A DNA stretch of 64,000 bases, taken from positions 1-64,000 of the forward strand of contig NZ_QQXK01000001.1 of the NCBI RefSeq assembly GCF_003575975.1, written 5' to 3'. Shown here piece after piece: positions 1 through 7,034 of the stretch. Positions within the stretch are counted from its first letter, which is position 1. The number at the start of each line of letters is the position of its first letter. The notes beneath the pieces are model-generated. The model was not told the origin of the DNA. It made no database searches and worked only from the letters and a program-made list of their open reading frames with translations. The translations under genes and the position numbers were made by a program. This stretch comes from Galactobacter valiniphilus (GTDB lineage: Bacteria; Actinomycetota; Actinomycetes; Actinomycetales; Micrococcaceae).

Positions 1-29
1 CCCGCCTCATGCGGCGGAGCGACCCAGAG

Positions 30-75
30 TGGGGAATTTCGATGAGCAGAACCGAGGAATTTCAGTGAGCGCCGT
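30..75. mobile_element. IS21-family-like terminal repeat (remnant or edge of an IS)
   Basis: Two near-identical 15-base copies, GGAATTTCGATGAGC at 33-47 and GGAATTTCAGTGAGC at 56-70, lie exactly 23 bp apart. Multiple direct terminal repeats with an AATTTC/TGAGC flavour are typical of IS21-family ends. If this is such an end, the istA/istB genes would lie left of the window and the tip would be near 70-80. No transposase is visible here, so this is inference from pattern only. Confidence 0.4.
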
Positions 76-100
76 CACGTGCGTGTGTCCCGCGGCGGTT

Positions 101-184
101 CCCCCCCCCCCCCAAGAAGCGTCGCACAGCGCAGCCTCCCCAAGGCTGCGTGGAGCGCCCTGGACTAGGGGGTTCAGGGCGCTC
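101..184. other. C13 homopolymer followed by two adjacent hairpins; no gene seen in 1-362
   Basis: A run of 13 C (101-113) is followed by hairpin CGCAGCCT/AGGCTGCG (130-137 with 143-150) and hairpin GAGCGCCCTG/CAGGGCGCTC (153-162 with 175-184). Open frames here have no recognisable content. The hairpins may be terminators of something left of the window. The stretch 185-324 shows nothing recognisable. Confidence 0.5.
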
Positions 185-324
185 CCCCTTGATTCACCGG
201 TCTTGTATTTACCTGCAAGGCAGGACGCGGGAGCGGTGACGAGCCAGTACAAGATGTGTTGCATCTTTGGGGGCACATCTTCTAACTTCAGGGTCGTTCA
301 CCCCGCCAGACGCGAAAACAAGAA

Positions 325-352
325 GCGCCCCACCCTTCACCGGGTGGGGCGC
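325..352 (-). terminator. Rho-independent terminator after the GNAT gene
   Basis: An 11-bp stem (325-335 with 342-352) closes a short loop. On the minus strand it is followed by a T-rich tract (TTCTTGTTTTC), ten bases after the stop of the acetyltransferase gene. Confidence 0.8.
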
Positions 353-362
353 TTTCGTCGTT

Positions 363-926
363 TCAGGGCACAAGAACCCATTCCTGACAATCAGGATCAG
401 TCGGATGGTCCCAGAGAGGGGCGAACCCGTGACGGCGAAACAGCCGCTGGCTCGGGAGATTCTGCTTCCTAATCTGAGCCCACACCGGTACAGGCAAGTC
501 CTCGTCAAGCATTACAGCCTCATGCATGGCGCCGAGTTCTACAGCCTTCATCACGCCACAAAGAACTGCCTCGTCTCCCTTGCCCTTTCCGCGAAATTCC
601 ACATCTACGGCGAGACAAGTGATGAGCAACTGTCCATCCTGGCGCCCCCTGGGGGCGTCGAGGTCACGCTGGATGGCAAGCTCGACAAAGGCAGCGAGCT
701 TAGCGCCGTCATAGCCGAGCTGCACAGTCCGTTCCAGATCCGTTCCCCGAGGGGAGCAGCCGCGTACGTAGTTCTGCACCGCAAGTTCATGGGGATATGG
801 GTGAGGCCGCTTACCGACTCCGAGTTCGTAGCGCGGCGGCTTCTCTGGATCTGCGCAGGTAAAGCCAGCCAGATCCTGGATGTGCTCCCTGCTCAGCTCA
901 TGCCAGTCGAGCACGACGCAGGTCAC
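363..926 (-). CDS. GNAT-family N-acetyltransferase
   Basis: A 187-residue protein with a recognisable GNAT core. Motif A is around residues 105-122 (LAVDVEFRGKGKGDEAVL, the acetyl-CoA pyrophosphate loop) and motif B near residues 161-169 (SQRLFRRHGF). The substrate cannot be told from sequence. The chosen GTG start lies inside the end of the upstream small gene (29-bp overlap) and has no obvious ribosome-binding site, so translation may be coupled; a start slightly downstream is possible. A strong terminator follows. The overlap with a tiny upstream gene, on an integrated element, is the layout of GNAT toxin-antitoxin modules, but the small partner does not look like a ribbon-helix-helix antitoxin, so a toxin role is only a hypothesis. 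Confidence 0.75.
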   Translation of the reverse strand: MTCVVLDWHELSREHIQDLAGFTCADPEKPPRYELGVGKRPHPYPHELAVQNYVRGCSPRGTDLERTVQLGYDGAKLAAFVELAIQRDLDAPRGRQDGQLLITCLAVDVEFRGKGKGDEAVLCGVMKAVELGAMHEAVMLDEDLPVPVWAQIRKQNLPSQRLFRRHGFAPLWDHPTDPDCQEWVLVP

Positions 927-1101
927 GGATGTAGTCCGTGGCGCGACGCACCTGAGCGCTAGTCATCCGAGCATCAATGGACTTGAACGTGTCCAAAGCT
1001 TCCTCGTGCTGCGCGGCAGTGAACCCGTGGCTTGCTTCCAGTCGGGTGAATGCGGCAGGACGGGCTGCAACGCTGGTCTTGGCCTTGGTGGCTGCTGACA
1101 T
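898..1101 (-). CDS. Small protein overlapping the GNAT gene (unknown; possible antitoxin)
   Basis: A 67-residue basic protein starting MSAATKAKTS and ending in an arginine-rich helix (VRRATDYIRDLRRARLA). The ATG at 1101 is chosen because a GGAGGAG ribosome-binding site lies 8 bases upstream; a longer open frame to 1221 lacks one. Its 3' end overlaps the GNAT start by 29 bp, so the two are almost certainly co-transcribed. No family is recognised. Small size, charge and overlap with an enzyme gene fit an antitoxin or regulator, but this is inference. Confidence 0.55.
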   Translation of the reverse strand: MSAATKAKTSVAARPAAFTRLEASHGFTAAQHEEALDTFKSIDARMTSAQVRRATDYIRDLRRARLA

Positions 1102-1431
1102 CGCTACGACTCCTCCTCCATCGGGCCTGTCCTTGAGCCGGCCCATCGCTCGTCCGCCACTCTCAGCGGTACTCTCTGATACCCGCCAGTGCCGTCTGGT
1201 ACTTGCGTGTACTTCTCCCAACTTACACGGTGTCCACTTTTTTCAATAAGCCAGGACGCACAGATCACACGAGATCACAGGAAAAAATTTGGGGACAGCG
1301 CCACATTTTCAAGAGGAAAACGGCGCCACGATCGCAAACGCGTACACGATCACACGCCCACACGTGCGAAACGACAGCAGTGTCCAGCGCCTGTCACGCA
1401 CCAACCTCAGGCGCGATGAACCGTGCCAACC
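1102..1431. other. 330-bp non-coding spacer, AT-richer, with short GATCACA repeats
   Basis: No convincing gene. It contains three copies of GATCACA(C/G) (near 1263, 1271 and 1347) and an AAAAAATTT tract near 1283. On the minus strand, TTGAAA near 1245 lies 15 bases ahead of TAAGTT, a possible promoter for the small gene/GNAT pair. Base composition is clearly lower in GC than the chromosomal part of the window. Confidence 0.5.
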
Positions 1432-1794
1432 TCATCGAGGCTGGGGCGGCTCCGTGCTTTCGTGTGAGCGATCCACACCCTTGACACACACTTGCCAGTA
1501 GTCGAGTCGCACTGGGATCTCCGGAAGCTCGCGTCGGAGTTGCTCCAGCAGCTCCTGCGCCTCACGGTAATGCGCGGCGAGGACCTGTTCACCGCTCCAA
1601 CCTTGATCGGGGTCGTAGTTCTCGTCGAAGATTCCCTGCCAGGTTTTGAGGCGATCGATCAGTCCATTCGACAGTGCGAAGTCGTCGATCGATGGCTTCT
1701 CAGGGTCGTCGACCCACCAGAGAGGGATGCTGCCTGCTCCTGCGTACTCAGCCATCAGCCTGAGGGTCCGCGGTGCTATTTCATGCTTCGTCAC
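1432..1794 (-). CDS. Putative immunity protein for the upstream secreted toxin-like protein
   Basis: A 120-residue, acidic, tryptophan-rich cytosolic protein without signal peptide (MTKHEIAPRTLRLMAEYAGA...). It starts at GTG 1794, which overlaps the TGA stop of the upstream gene (GTGA), with a GGTGGAGG ribosome-binding site inside that gene. The first ~40 residues contain IPLWWVDDPEKP and the second half is a long amphipathic helix (EAQELLEQLRRELP). No family is certain. A small acidic cytosolic protein translationally coupled downstream of a secreted toxin-like protein is the classic immunity-gene position, which is the basis of the call. Confidence 0.6.
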   Translation of the reverse strand: MTKHEIAPRTLRLMAEYAGAGSIPLWWVDDPEKPSIDDFALSNGLIDRLKTWQGIFDENYDPDQGWSGEQVLAAHYREAQELLEQLRRELPEIPVRLDYWQVCVKGVDRSHESTEPPQPR

Positions 1795-2438
1795 CGGCAG
1801 CCTCCACCCGGGTACGACGTGATAACTCGCTTGTTGTTTGTGGAGATCACGACGGTGGGCTTGAGGGTGACCTTGTCGCCATTCTTGTGATTGATCATGT
1901 TGACCGGGGTGGTGTAGCACGTTTTCCCGAAGCCTGCGCCGTAGATGGCGGAAGGTGAGCTGAGAGAGCTCTTGCTCACGTAGGCCATGAAGTCGTCCCA
2001 GGACGACCCCCCACCGAAGCGCTTGATGAGATCGGCCCACTCCTTCTCGTGGCGAGACTTGATGTGGTTGTATCCACTCGAGGTCGCGCTACCGCACTCG
2101 AGCGCAATGTTCCCGTGGTACTTGGATCCCCAGGACGTAATTACGTGATTCGGATCATTGGGGTTCTTGCAGGAAGCCCAATCAAAGAAGTTCAACAGCC
2201 GCGGCTCAATCGTCCCTGGCTTGGGCACGTACCCAGTCGTGGAGAGGTACCGGCTTCCGTCAGGAAAGATCGCTTCCCAGTCCGCACTATCTTCAACCGA
2301 GGAAGTTGATTGCGCGTCGATTGTGCTCGTCGTCCCGGCCAGCCCCTTCGTTGGCTGACTGGCCTGTGCCGGTGCCGCCGTCGCCAATCCTCCGAGCAGT
2401 AGAACGGCGGTGAGGAGCGGGGCAATCTTCTTAATCAT
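1791..2438 (-). CDS. Secreted protein with RNase-toxin-like C-terminal domain
   Basis: A 215-residue protein. Residues 1-27 form a clear Sec signal peptide (MIKKIAPLLTAVLLLGGLAT, ...APAQA). ATG 2438 is chosen because GGAG lies 8 bases upstream and the signal peptide begins there. The mature part has four cysteines (90, 115, 174, 214), suiting an exported disulfide-bonded protein. The C-terminal ~100 residues carry GYNHIKSRH (His125, His130), a later Lys/Thr segment (GKTCYTT), and the ending RVITSYPG. An H-x(4)-H pair with a terminal T-x-Y-P strand recalls BECR-fold RNases (EndoU/barnase/colicin D group). This fold call is by eye. The overlapping downstream gene looks like an immunity gene. 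Confidence 0.65.
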   Translation of the reverse strand: MIKKIAPLLTAVLLLGGLATAAPAQASQPTKGLAGTTSTIDAQSTSSVEDSADWEAIFPDGSRYLSTTGYVPKPGTIEPRLLNFFDWASCKNPNDPNHVITSWGSKYHGNIALECGSATSSGYNHIKSRHEKEWADLIKRFGGGSSWDDFMAYVSKSSLSSPSAIYGAGFGKTCYTTPVNMINHKNGDKVTLKPTVVISTNNKRVITSYPGGGCR

Positions 2439-2570
2439 TTGATGGTCTCCAAGTCGCAGTTGTGCAGTCCGCCCATCAAAGCACGGGTGTCCCCGTGTTA
2501 CAGGTGACCGACGTCTCGCCGCAACAGGTTGCGCTGCAACCAGTGGCATTGGACTACATCGGCAAGCGCA

Positions 2571-2906
2571 TCAGACCGCCAACATGGCCTGCTGGACGAC
2601 CTGCTGCACCTGCTTGGCCTCGGCGTGGGACACACGGAACTCTAGGGCGCCGCCGGCCGTTGAGAGCACGACCTTCGAGTTCATCAGCCCGTCACGCTTC
2701 GTGGCCACGTGGGAGATCGCCTTCATCGGCACCATCTCCGACTCCTCCTTCTTGCCGGCAAGGAGAGAGATGCCCAGGGATGCGGTGGCCTTCGTGGCGT
2801 GGGCGATCTTGGAGCCCTTCTTGGACCACTCGATGCGGTCGGGGAACACGGACACGACGGCGTTCTTGCCGCCGACGTGCGAGGTGAACTGCAGCAGGGG
2901 GTTCAT
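2571..2906 (-). CDS. Small PH-like (DUF4429-like) protein
   Basis: A 111-residue cytosolic protein. The pattern of short strands with DRIEWSKKG and KAISHVATKRDGLMNSKVVLSTAGGALEFRV, ending in a helix (HAEAKQVQQVVQQAM), matches bacterial PH-like domains of the DUF4429 type common on actinobacterial phages and integrated elements. Start ATG 2906 has GGAGA 6 bases upstream. It follows the integrase by 50 bp on the same strand. In related proteins the PH domain is often fused to a SHOCT tail; here the SHOCT tail is on the neighbouring integrase instead. Function unknown. Confidence 0.6.
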   Translation of the reverse strand: MNPLLQFTSHVGGKNAVVSVFPDRIEWSKKGSKIAHATKATASLGISLLAGKKEESEMVPMKAISHVATKRDGLMNSKVVLSTAGGALEFRVSHAEAKQVQQVVQQAMLAV

Positions 2907-2956
2907 GGGTCTCCTTCAAGGTGGCAGAGCGATGGTCAGATTCAATCACGTGGCGA

Positions 2957-4369
2957 TCAGATCCTGGCGAGCAGGTCGGCCTTCTTGGCTTCGAACTCTG
3001 CGTCAGTCAGTACGCCGAGGCCGTGCAGCTTGGCCAGGCCCTCGAGCGCCGCGAGCGCGTCGGTCACCGCTCCCCCGTCTGCTTGCGCCTGCTCAGGGCC
3101 CGTCTCAGCCAGCGCGGTGCGCGCCGCCTCGAGGGTGTCAGCCGCGGCCACGTCGTCACCCTTCGCGAGCCGGGAGTAGACCCGAAGCGTGGTTTGCGGG
3201 TCCTCGTGCCCCAGCCTCTTCTGCACGACATGGACGGGCACGCCTGCTTGCAGCAGGTGAGTGCAATGAGCGTGGCGGATCTCGTGGATCCACGGCGCCC
3301 TGGGAAGGGGCTTACCCGGCCCCGCAATCCGAACCATGAGCGGCTGCCAGGCGTTCTTGTGGAACCACGGATTGTCGAGGGCCTCGCCGTCCGTATGGCG
3401 TTTGAACACGAGGTCCCAGGGCTCGAGGCCGTCCATCGCCTCGAGCAGTTCCTTGGTCAACGAGGCCCCGCACGCGACTGTGCGCTTGGATTCTTGGGTT
3501 TTCGGACCGCCAACGCGGCCGTCTCGCTTGAACGCCCGGGACACATGGATCACCACGCGGTCCTGGGGAGCACCATCAACGATGAGGCTCTGCACGTCCA
3601 TGTCCCGTGGGCGCAGAGCCGCGGCTTCGTTGTAGCGCAGGCCGGTGTCAGCGAGGAGCTGAAGGAAGAGCCGGTAGCGCGAGTCGACCTCGGCGATTAG
3701 CAGCTGCAGGTCTGCTGGCGAAAGATAGACGGGTTCGCGCTTGTCCGTGTCTTCCTTGTCGAGCACCTTGAAGGCGACGTTCTCCGGGATCTTGCCTGCA
3801 CTCACGGCGCCCGCGAGAGCGGACGATAGGAGAGCGTGGATGTTCTTCTTGGACTTGTGTGCCAGAGGCGCACCTGTGGCCTTGTTGGCCCTCTGGACGG
3901 CACGCAGCCCATCCACCCAATCGATGACCTGCTGCCTGGTGAGCATGTCGATTGGCATGCCGCCGATGGTGTGCGTGTCCATGTGGTTGCGGACGAAGCC
4001 GCGGTAATCGCTGATCGTCTCCTTGGGGTGGCGAAGCGTGTCGATGTGGGCGTTGACGCACTCGGAGACTGTCATGGCCGTGGAGTTCTTTTTGAGCTTG
4101 GCGCGGTGGGCGAGAGCGAAGGTGTTGCCGTTTGCGTCGAGGAAGTCCTTGAGCTCCTGGGCCTTGTCCGGCTTGTTGCGGTAGGTTCGCGACTTTTGCT
4201 CTCCGCCGGGCTCACGCCATCGCACGGTGTAGGACTTCCCACCGCCGCTGAGGGCTCGCTCTCGGATCGTCGCCCTGTGTCTCCTTCGCCAACAAAATGG
4301 CCGTCTTCGCCAACATGCCTCGACCGGACAACGAAAGAGGCCCGAGATCTCAACGATCTCGGGCCTCAT
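2957..4369 (-). CDS. int: Tyrosine-recombinase integrase with C-terminal SHOCT domain
   Basis: A phage-type tyrosine recombinase. Numbering from ATG 4369 (470 residues): arm-binding domain with YTVRWREPGGEQKSRTYRNK (47-66), SAM-like core-binding domain (~98-190), catalytic domain with Arg245 (DTGLR), His362-x-x-Arg365 (HEIRH), His388 (LGHED) and nucleophile Tyr398. Residues ~436-470 (LAKLHGLGVLTDAEFEAKKA) are a SHOCT domain, unusual on an integrase. The first 31 residues read through the tRNA terminator and look non-native. A ribosome-binding site (GAAGGAGA) precedes codon AGG at 4276-4274, where homologues would have ATG before ATIRERALSGG, so the natural start may be mutated. It adjoins tRNA-Met, the likely attachment site. 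Confidence 0.85.
   Translation of the reverse strand: MRPEIVEISGLFRCPVEACWRRRPFCWRRRHRATIRERALSGGGKSYTVRWREPGGEQKSRTYRNKPDKAQELKDFLDANGNTFALAHRAKLKKNSTAMTVSECVNAHIDTLRHPKETISDYRGFVRNHMDTHTIGGMPIDMLTRQQVIDWVDGLRAVQRANKATGAPLAHKSKKNIHALLSSALAGAVSAGKIPENVAFKVLDKEDTDKREPVYLSPADLQLLIAEVDSRYRLFLQLLADTGLRYNEAAALRPRDMDVQSLIVDGAPQDRVVIHVSRAFKRDGRVGGPKTQESKRTVACGASLTKELLEAMDGLEPWDLVFKRHTDGEALDNPWFHKNAWQPLMVRIAGPGKPLPRAPWIHEIRHAHCTHLLQAGVPVHVVQKRLGHEDPQTTLRVYSRLAKGDDVAAADTLEAARTALAETGPEQAQADGGAVTDALAALEGLAKLHGLGVLTDAEFEAKKADLLARI
4284..4315. repeat. Direct repeat CTTCGCCAACA x2, 21-bp period, at the integrase start
   Basis: CTTCGCCAACA occurs at 4284-4294 and again at 4305-4315, two helical turns apart, between the tRNA and the integrase coding region. 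The spacing suits a DNA-binding site (integrase arm site or excisionase/repressor operator). This is position-based inference. Confidence 0.5.
4337..4367 (-). terminator. Terminator of the tRNA-Thr/tRNA-Met unit
   Basis: A perfect 12-bp stem GAGGCCCGAGAT/ATCTCGGGCCTC (4337-4348 with 4356-4367), followed on the minus strand by TTTCGTTG, lies 8 bases past the tRNA-Met 3' end. Confidence 0.8.
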
Positions 4370-4374
4370 CCTAG

Positions 4375-4448
4375 TAGCGGTGCCGGGACTCGATCCCGGG
4401 ACCTCACGATTATGAGTCGTGCGCTCTAACCAGCTGAGCTACACCGCC
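4375..4448 (-). tRNA. tRNA-Met (CAT), elongator
   Basis: A complete 74-nt cloverleaf: acceptor GGCGGTG pairing with CACCGCT (first pair G-T), D arm GCTCAGCTGGTTAGAGC, anticodon loop CTCATAA, T arm with GGGATCGAGTCCC. CCA is not encoded. The integrase gene begins a few bases past its 3' end, marking this tRNA as the probable integration site. Confidence 0.95.
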
Positions 4449-4459
4449 ACGAATGAAGT

Positions 4460-4498
4460 GAGCCGCTCCGCTCCGCATAATGCGGCTCGGAGCGGCTC
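4460..4498. other. Hairpin in the tRNA-Thr/tRNA-Met spacer
   Basis: GAGCCGCTCCG (4460-4470) pairs with CGGAGCGGCTC (4488-4498), with a nested CCGCAT/ATGCGG. No T tract follows, so it may be a processing structure rather than a terminator; the two tRNAs are probably co-transcribed. Confidence 0.5.
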
Positions 4499-4507
4499 TC
4501 CATTCAG

Positions 4508-4579
4508 AGCCCCCCACGGGAATCGATCCCGTGACCTCAGTCTTACCAAGACTGCGCTCTACCACTGAGCTAGGGGGGC
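4508..4579 (-). tRNA. tRNA-Thr (GGT)
   Basis: A complete 72-nt cloverleaf: acceptor GCCCCCC/GGGGGGC, D arm GCTCAGTGGTAGAGC, anticodon stem CAGTC/GACTG with loop TTGGTAA, T arm with GGGATCGATTCCC. CCA is not encoded. Confidence 0.95.
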
Positions 4580-4589
4580 AACGCAGATA

Positions 4590-4637
4590 AGCTTACCAGC
4601 TCATCGGCGCTAACGTGAAATCGGGGTGACCCCGACC
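4590..4637 (-). promoter_or_regulatory. tRNA-Thr promoter with shared ACCCCGATTTC element
   Basis: On the minus strand, TCACCCCGATTTCAC is followed 19 bases later by -10 TAAGCT (4590-4595), which would start transcription about 5 bases before the tRNA. The same element and spacing precede tRNA-Tyr. GGGGTCACCCC inside it is also self-complementary, and it lies right after the deaD stop. Confidence 0.6.
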
Positions 4638-4642
4638 TCAGA

Positions 4643-6784
4643 TCACTTATGACGGGGCTTGCGGTCCGCGCGGTTGGCGCGGAAATCCCCGTCATTGCGC
4701 TGATCGCGGCCGCCGCGGAAACCGCCCTTGCTGCCGCCACCAAAGCCGGAGCGATCGTTGTCAAACGAACGACGCGAATTGCGATCCTCGTCACGGCCAT
4801 AGCCACTCTTGCGGTCATCGCGGCGATCGTCACGGCGCTGGTAGCCGCCGCGGTCGCCGCCGGAACGCTCGTTGCGGCCCTGGTAGCCGCCACGGTCGCC
4901 GCGGTCATCGCGACGCTCGTAGCCGCCCTTGCGGTCCTCGCGGCGGTCGCCGCGCTCCTGGAAGCGGTCGCGGCGGTCATCGCGCTTGCGATCGTCGCGG
5001 TCGAAGGAACGGCGCGGGGGACGGCGATCGCCGCGATCCTCGTCGTCGCCACGCTCCGAGTTGGGGCGGCGGCCGTTGTCGATCTCCAGGTTGATCAGGC
5101 GACCACCGATGCGGGTCTCCGCCAGCTTGGCCTTGGTGGCCTCGGGCAGGTTCGCCGGCAGCTCGATCAGGGAGTGATCCGAGCGGATGTCGATCGAGCC
5201 GATGTCGCCGGAGTGCAGGCCACCCTCGTTGGCGAGCGCGCCGACGATGGAGCCGGGCAGCACGCGCTGGCGGTGGCCGACGGAGATGCGGTAGGTGGCG
5301 TTGCCCGGAGCAAGCGGCTTGCTCGGGCCGCGCGAGCCGAAGGCGTCGCGGGTGCGCTTGCCGGCGCGGGCCTGCTTGGCCGGCGGCTCCGGGAGCTCCT
5401 CGGTCAGCAGCGGGCGGCCGCCCTGGGCCAGGTGCGCGAACGCGGCGGCCATCTCGACGGGATCCACATCGCCGGCGGAGAGCAGGTCGGTGACGAGCTC
5501 GCGGTAGGGCGTGAGGTCCTGGGTGTTCATGACCTTGCCGACCTTGGCGGCCAGGCGGCCCAGGCGGGAGGAGTTCACGGTGTCCACGGACGGGATCGGG
5601 ACCTCGACGACGGCGCCGCCGGTGGCCTTCTCGATGTGCTTGAGCAGGAAGCGCTCGCGCGGCGTGATGAAGAGGACGGCGTCGCCCTTGCGGCCGGCGC
5701 GGCCCGTGCGGCCGATGCGGTGCACATAGGACTCGGTGTCGTGCGGCACGTCGTAGTTGAAGACGTGGGAGATGCGCTCCACGTCGAGGCCGCGGGCCGC
5801 AACGTCGGTGGCCACGAGGATGTCGATCTGGCCGGAGCGCAGGGACTCGACGGTGCGCTCGCGCTGCTGCTGGGCGATGTCGCCGTGGATGGCGACGGCG
5901 CGGAAGCCGCGGGCCTTGAGCTTGGAGGCGACCTCTTCGGCGGCCATCTTGGTGCGAACGAACGCGATGACGCCGTCGTGCTCCTCGGTCTCGAGGATGC
6001 GGGCCATGACGTCGAGCTTGTGCGAGTGCATGACCTGCACGTAGCGCTGCGTGATGTTCTGGCCGGGCGTGGAGGCGGCGTCGACCGTGACCTGCGCGGG
6101 GTTGTTCAGGTACTGATCGGCGATGCGGCGGATCTGGCGCGGCATGGTGGCGGAGAACAGGGCCACCTGCTTGTCGGCGGGGGTGGACTCGAGGATGTGG
6201 TCCACCTCCTCGGCGAAGCCCATGCGTAGCATCTCGTCGGCCTCGTCGAGGACCATGTACTGCAGGCCGGAGAGGTCGAGGGCGCCGCGATCGAGGTGAT
6301 CGATGACGCGGCCGGGGGTGCCCACGACCACCTGGACGCCGCGGCGCAGCGCGGAGAGCTGCGGGCCGTACGGCGAGCCGCCGTAGATCGGCAGGATGTC
6401 CAGGTCGTCGATGTACTTGGAGTAGGAGCCGAAGGCCTCGGCCACCTGCAGCGCGAGCTCGCGGGTCGGGGCGAGGACCAGGACCTGCGGGGTCTTGGGC
6501 TTGCCGTTGACGTCGTTGAGCTCGGCGATCTTGGAGAGCGCGGGCACGGCAAACGCGGCGGTCTTGCCGGTGCCGGTCTGGGCCAGGCCCACGACGTCGC
6601 GGCCGTCGAGCAGCAGCGGGATGGTCTCGGCCTGGATCGGCGAGGGGCGCTCGTAGCCGAGGTCGTTGACGGCAGCGAGGACGCGGGCGTCGATGCCCAG
6701 GTCGGCGAAGGTCGGGCCCGTGGGCTCGTCGACCTCGACGGTGGTCTCTTCCACGGTTTCGGGGGTGGTGTCTTCGTTGGACAC
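4643..6784 (-). CDS. deaD: DEAD-box RNA helicase DeaD/CsdA
   Basis: A 713-residue ATP-dependent RNA helicase for unwinding structured RNA and ribosome assembly in the cold. Visible motifs: Q motif region (F-DLG...YERPSPIQ, ~25-52), motif I AQTGTGKT (~68-75), PTREL, motif II DEAD, motif III SAT, and motif VI HRIGRTGRAG. These are followed by a DbpA-type RNA-binding domain (RISVGHRQRVLPGSIVGALA) and a long Arg/Gly/Asp-rich tail (DRGGYQRRDDRR repeats) that probably binds RNA. GTG 6784 is chosen over an upstream in-frame ATG at 6886 because AGGAG lies 7 bases before it. The 5' leader may be long (see 6785-6968). Confidence 0.93.
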   Translation of the reverse strand: MSNEDTTPETVEETTVEVDEPTGPTFADLGIDARVLAAVNDLGYERPSPIQAETIPLLLDGRDVVGLAQTGTGKTAAFAVPALSKIAELNDVNGKPKTPQVLVLAPTRELALQVAEAFGSYSKYIDDLDILPIYGGSPYGPQLSALRRGVQVVVGTPGRVIDHLDRGALDLSGLQYMVLDEADEMLRMGFAEEVDHILESTPADKQVALFSATMPRQIRRIADQYLNNPAQVTVDAASTPGQNITQRYVQVMHSHKLDVMARILETEEHDGVIAFVRTKMAAEEVASKLKARGFRAVAIHGDIAQQQRERTVESLRSGQIDILVATDVAARGLDVERISHVFNYDVPHDTESYVHRIGRTGRAGRKGDAVLFITPRERFLLKHIEKATGGAVVEVPIPSVDTVNSSRLGRLAAKVGKVMNTQDLTPYRELVTDLLSAGDVDPVEMAAAFAHLAQGGRPLLTEELPEPPAKQARAGKRTRDAFGSRGPSKPLAPGNATYRISVGHRQRVLPGSIVGALANEGGLHSGDIGSIDIRSDHSLIELPANLPEATKAKLAETRIGGRLINLEIDNGRRPNSERGDDEDRGDRRPPRRSFDRDDRKRDDRRDRFQERGDRREDRKGGYERRDDRGDRGGYQGRNERSGGDRGGYQRRDDRRDDRKSGYGRDEDRNSRRSFDNDRSGFGGGSKGGFRGGRDQRNDGDFRANRADRKPRHK

Positions 6785-6968
6785 GATGGTGCTCCTGTGG
6801 GGACGTGAGGAGAGCACGGACGGTCCTCGTGGGAGACCTCCGGGCAACGGACGGCTCGTGACCGGCCCTGTCCCTCCACGACTCATCGCGCATCACTCGC
6901 GCGGCACACCAAACACCCACCGACGGTGGGACACGAGGGGAAAGCCGGATATCGGCTCCCCCAGTCTA
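6785..6968 (-). promoter_or_regulatory. deaD promoter and long 5' leader; rest of 6969-7034 empty
   Basis: Minus-strand TAGACT at 6963-6968 could be a -10 box, giving a leader of about 170 nt before the GTG start. The leader includes hairpin CCCACC/GGTGGG (6916-6921 with 6925-6930). Long structured leaders are known for cold-induced deaD genes; here the promoter itself is a guess from one hexamer. Confidence 0.35.
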
Positions 6969-7034
6969 GCGGTGATCGGGGGCGGGTGCCTCACGAGGTG
7001 AGGCATCTCTCCCTTCGCTGCCTTCAGCGCACGA

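Noticed and set aside
101-113. Phase-variable poly-C tract
   Set aside because: Thirteen C in a row could vary in length, but no gene or promoter is recognisable around it, so no switching role can be supported.
898-1101. DUF1778 ribbon-helix-helix antitoxin for the GNAT gene
   Set aside because: The sequence lacks the short strand plus two-helix pattern of that family; left as unknown small partner.
4649-6229. A 526-codon open frame on the plus strand opposite deaD
   Set aside because: Shadow frame caused by high GC at third positions; its product is Ala/Val/Leu/Gly repeats, and deaD on the other strand has all helicase motifs.
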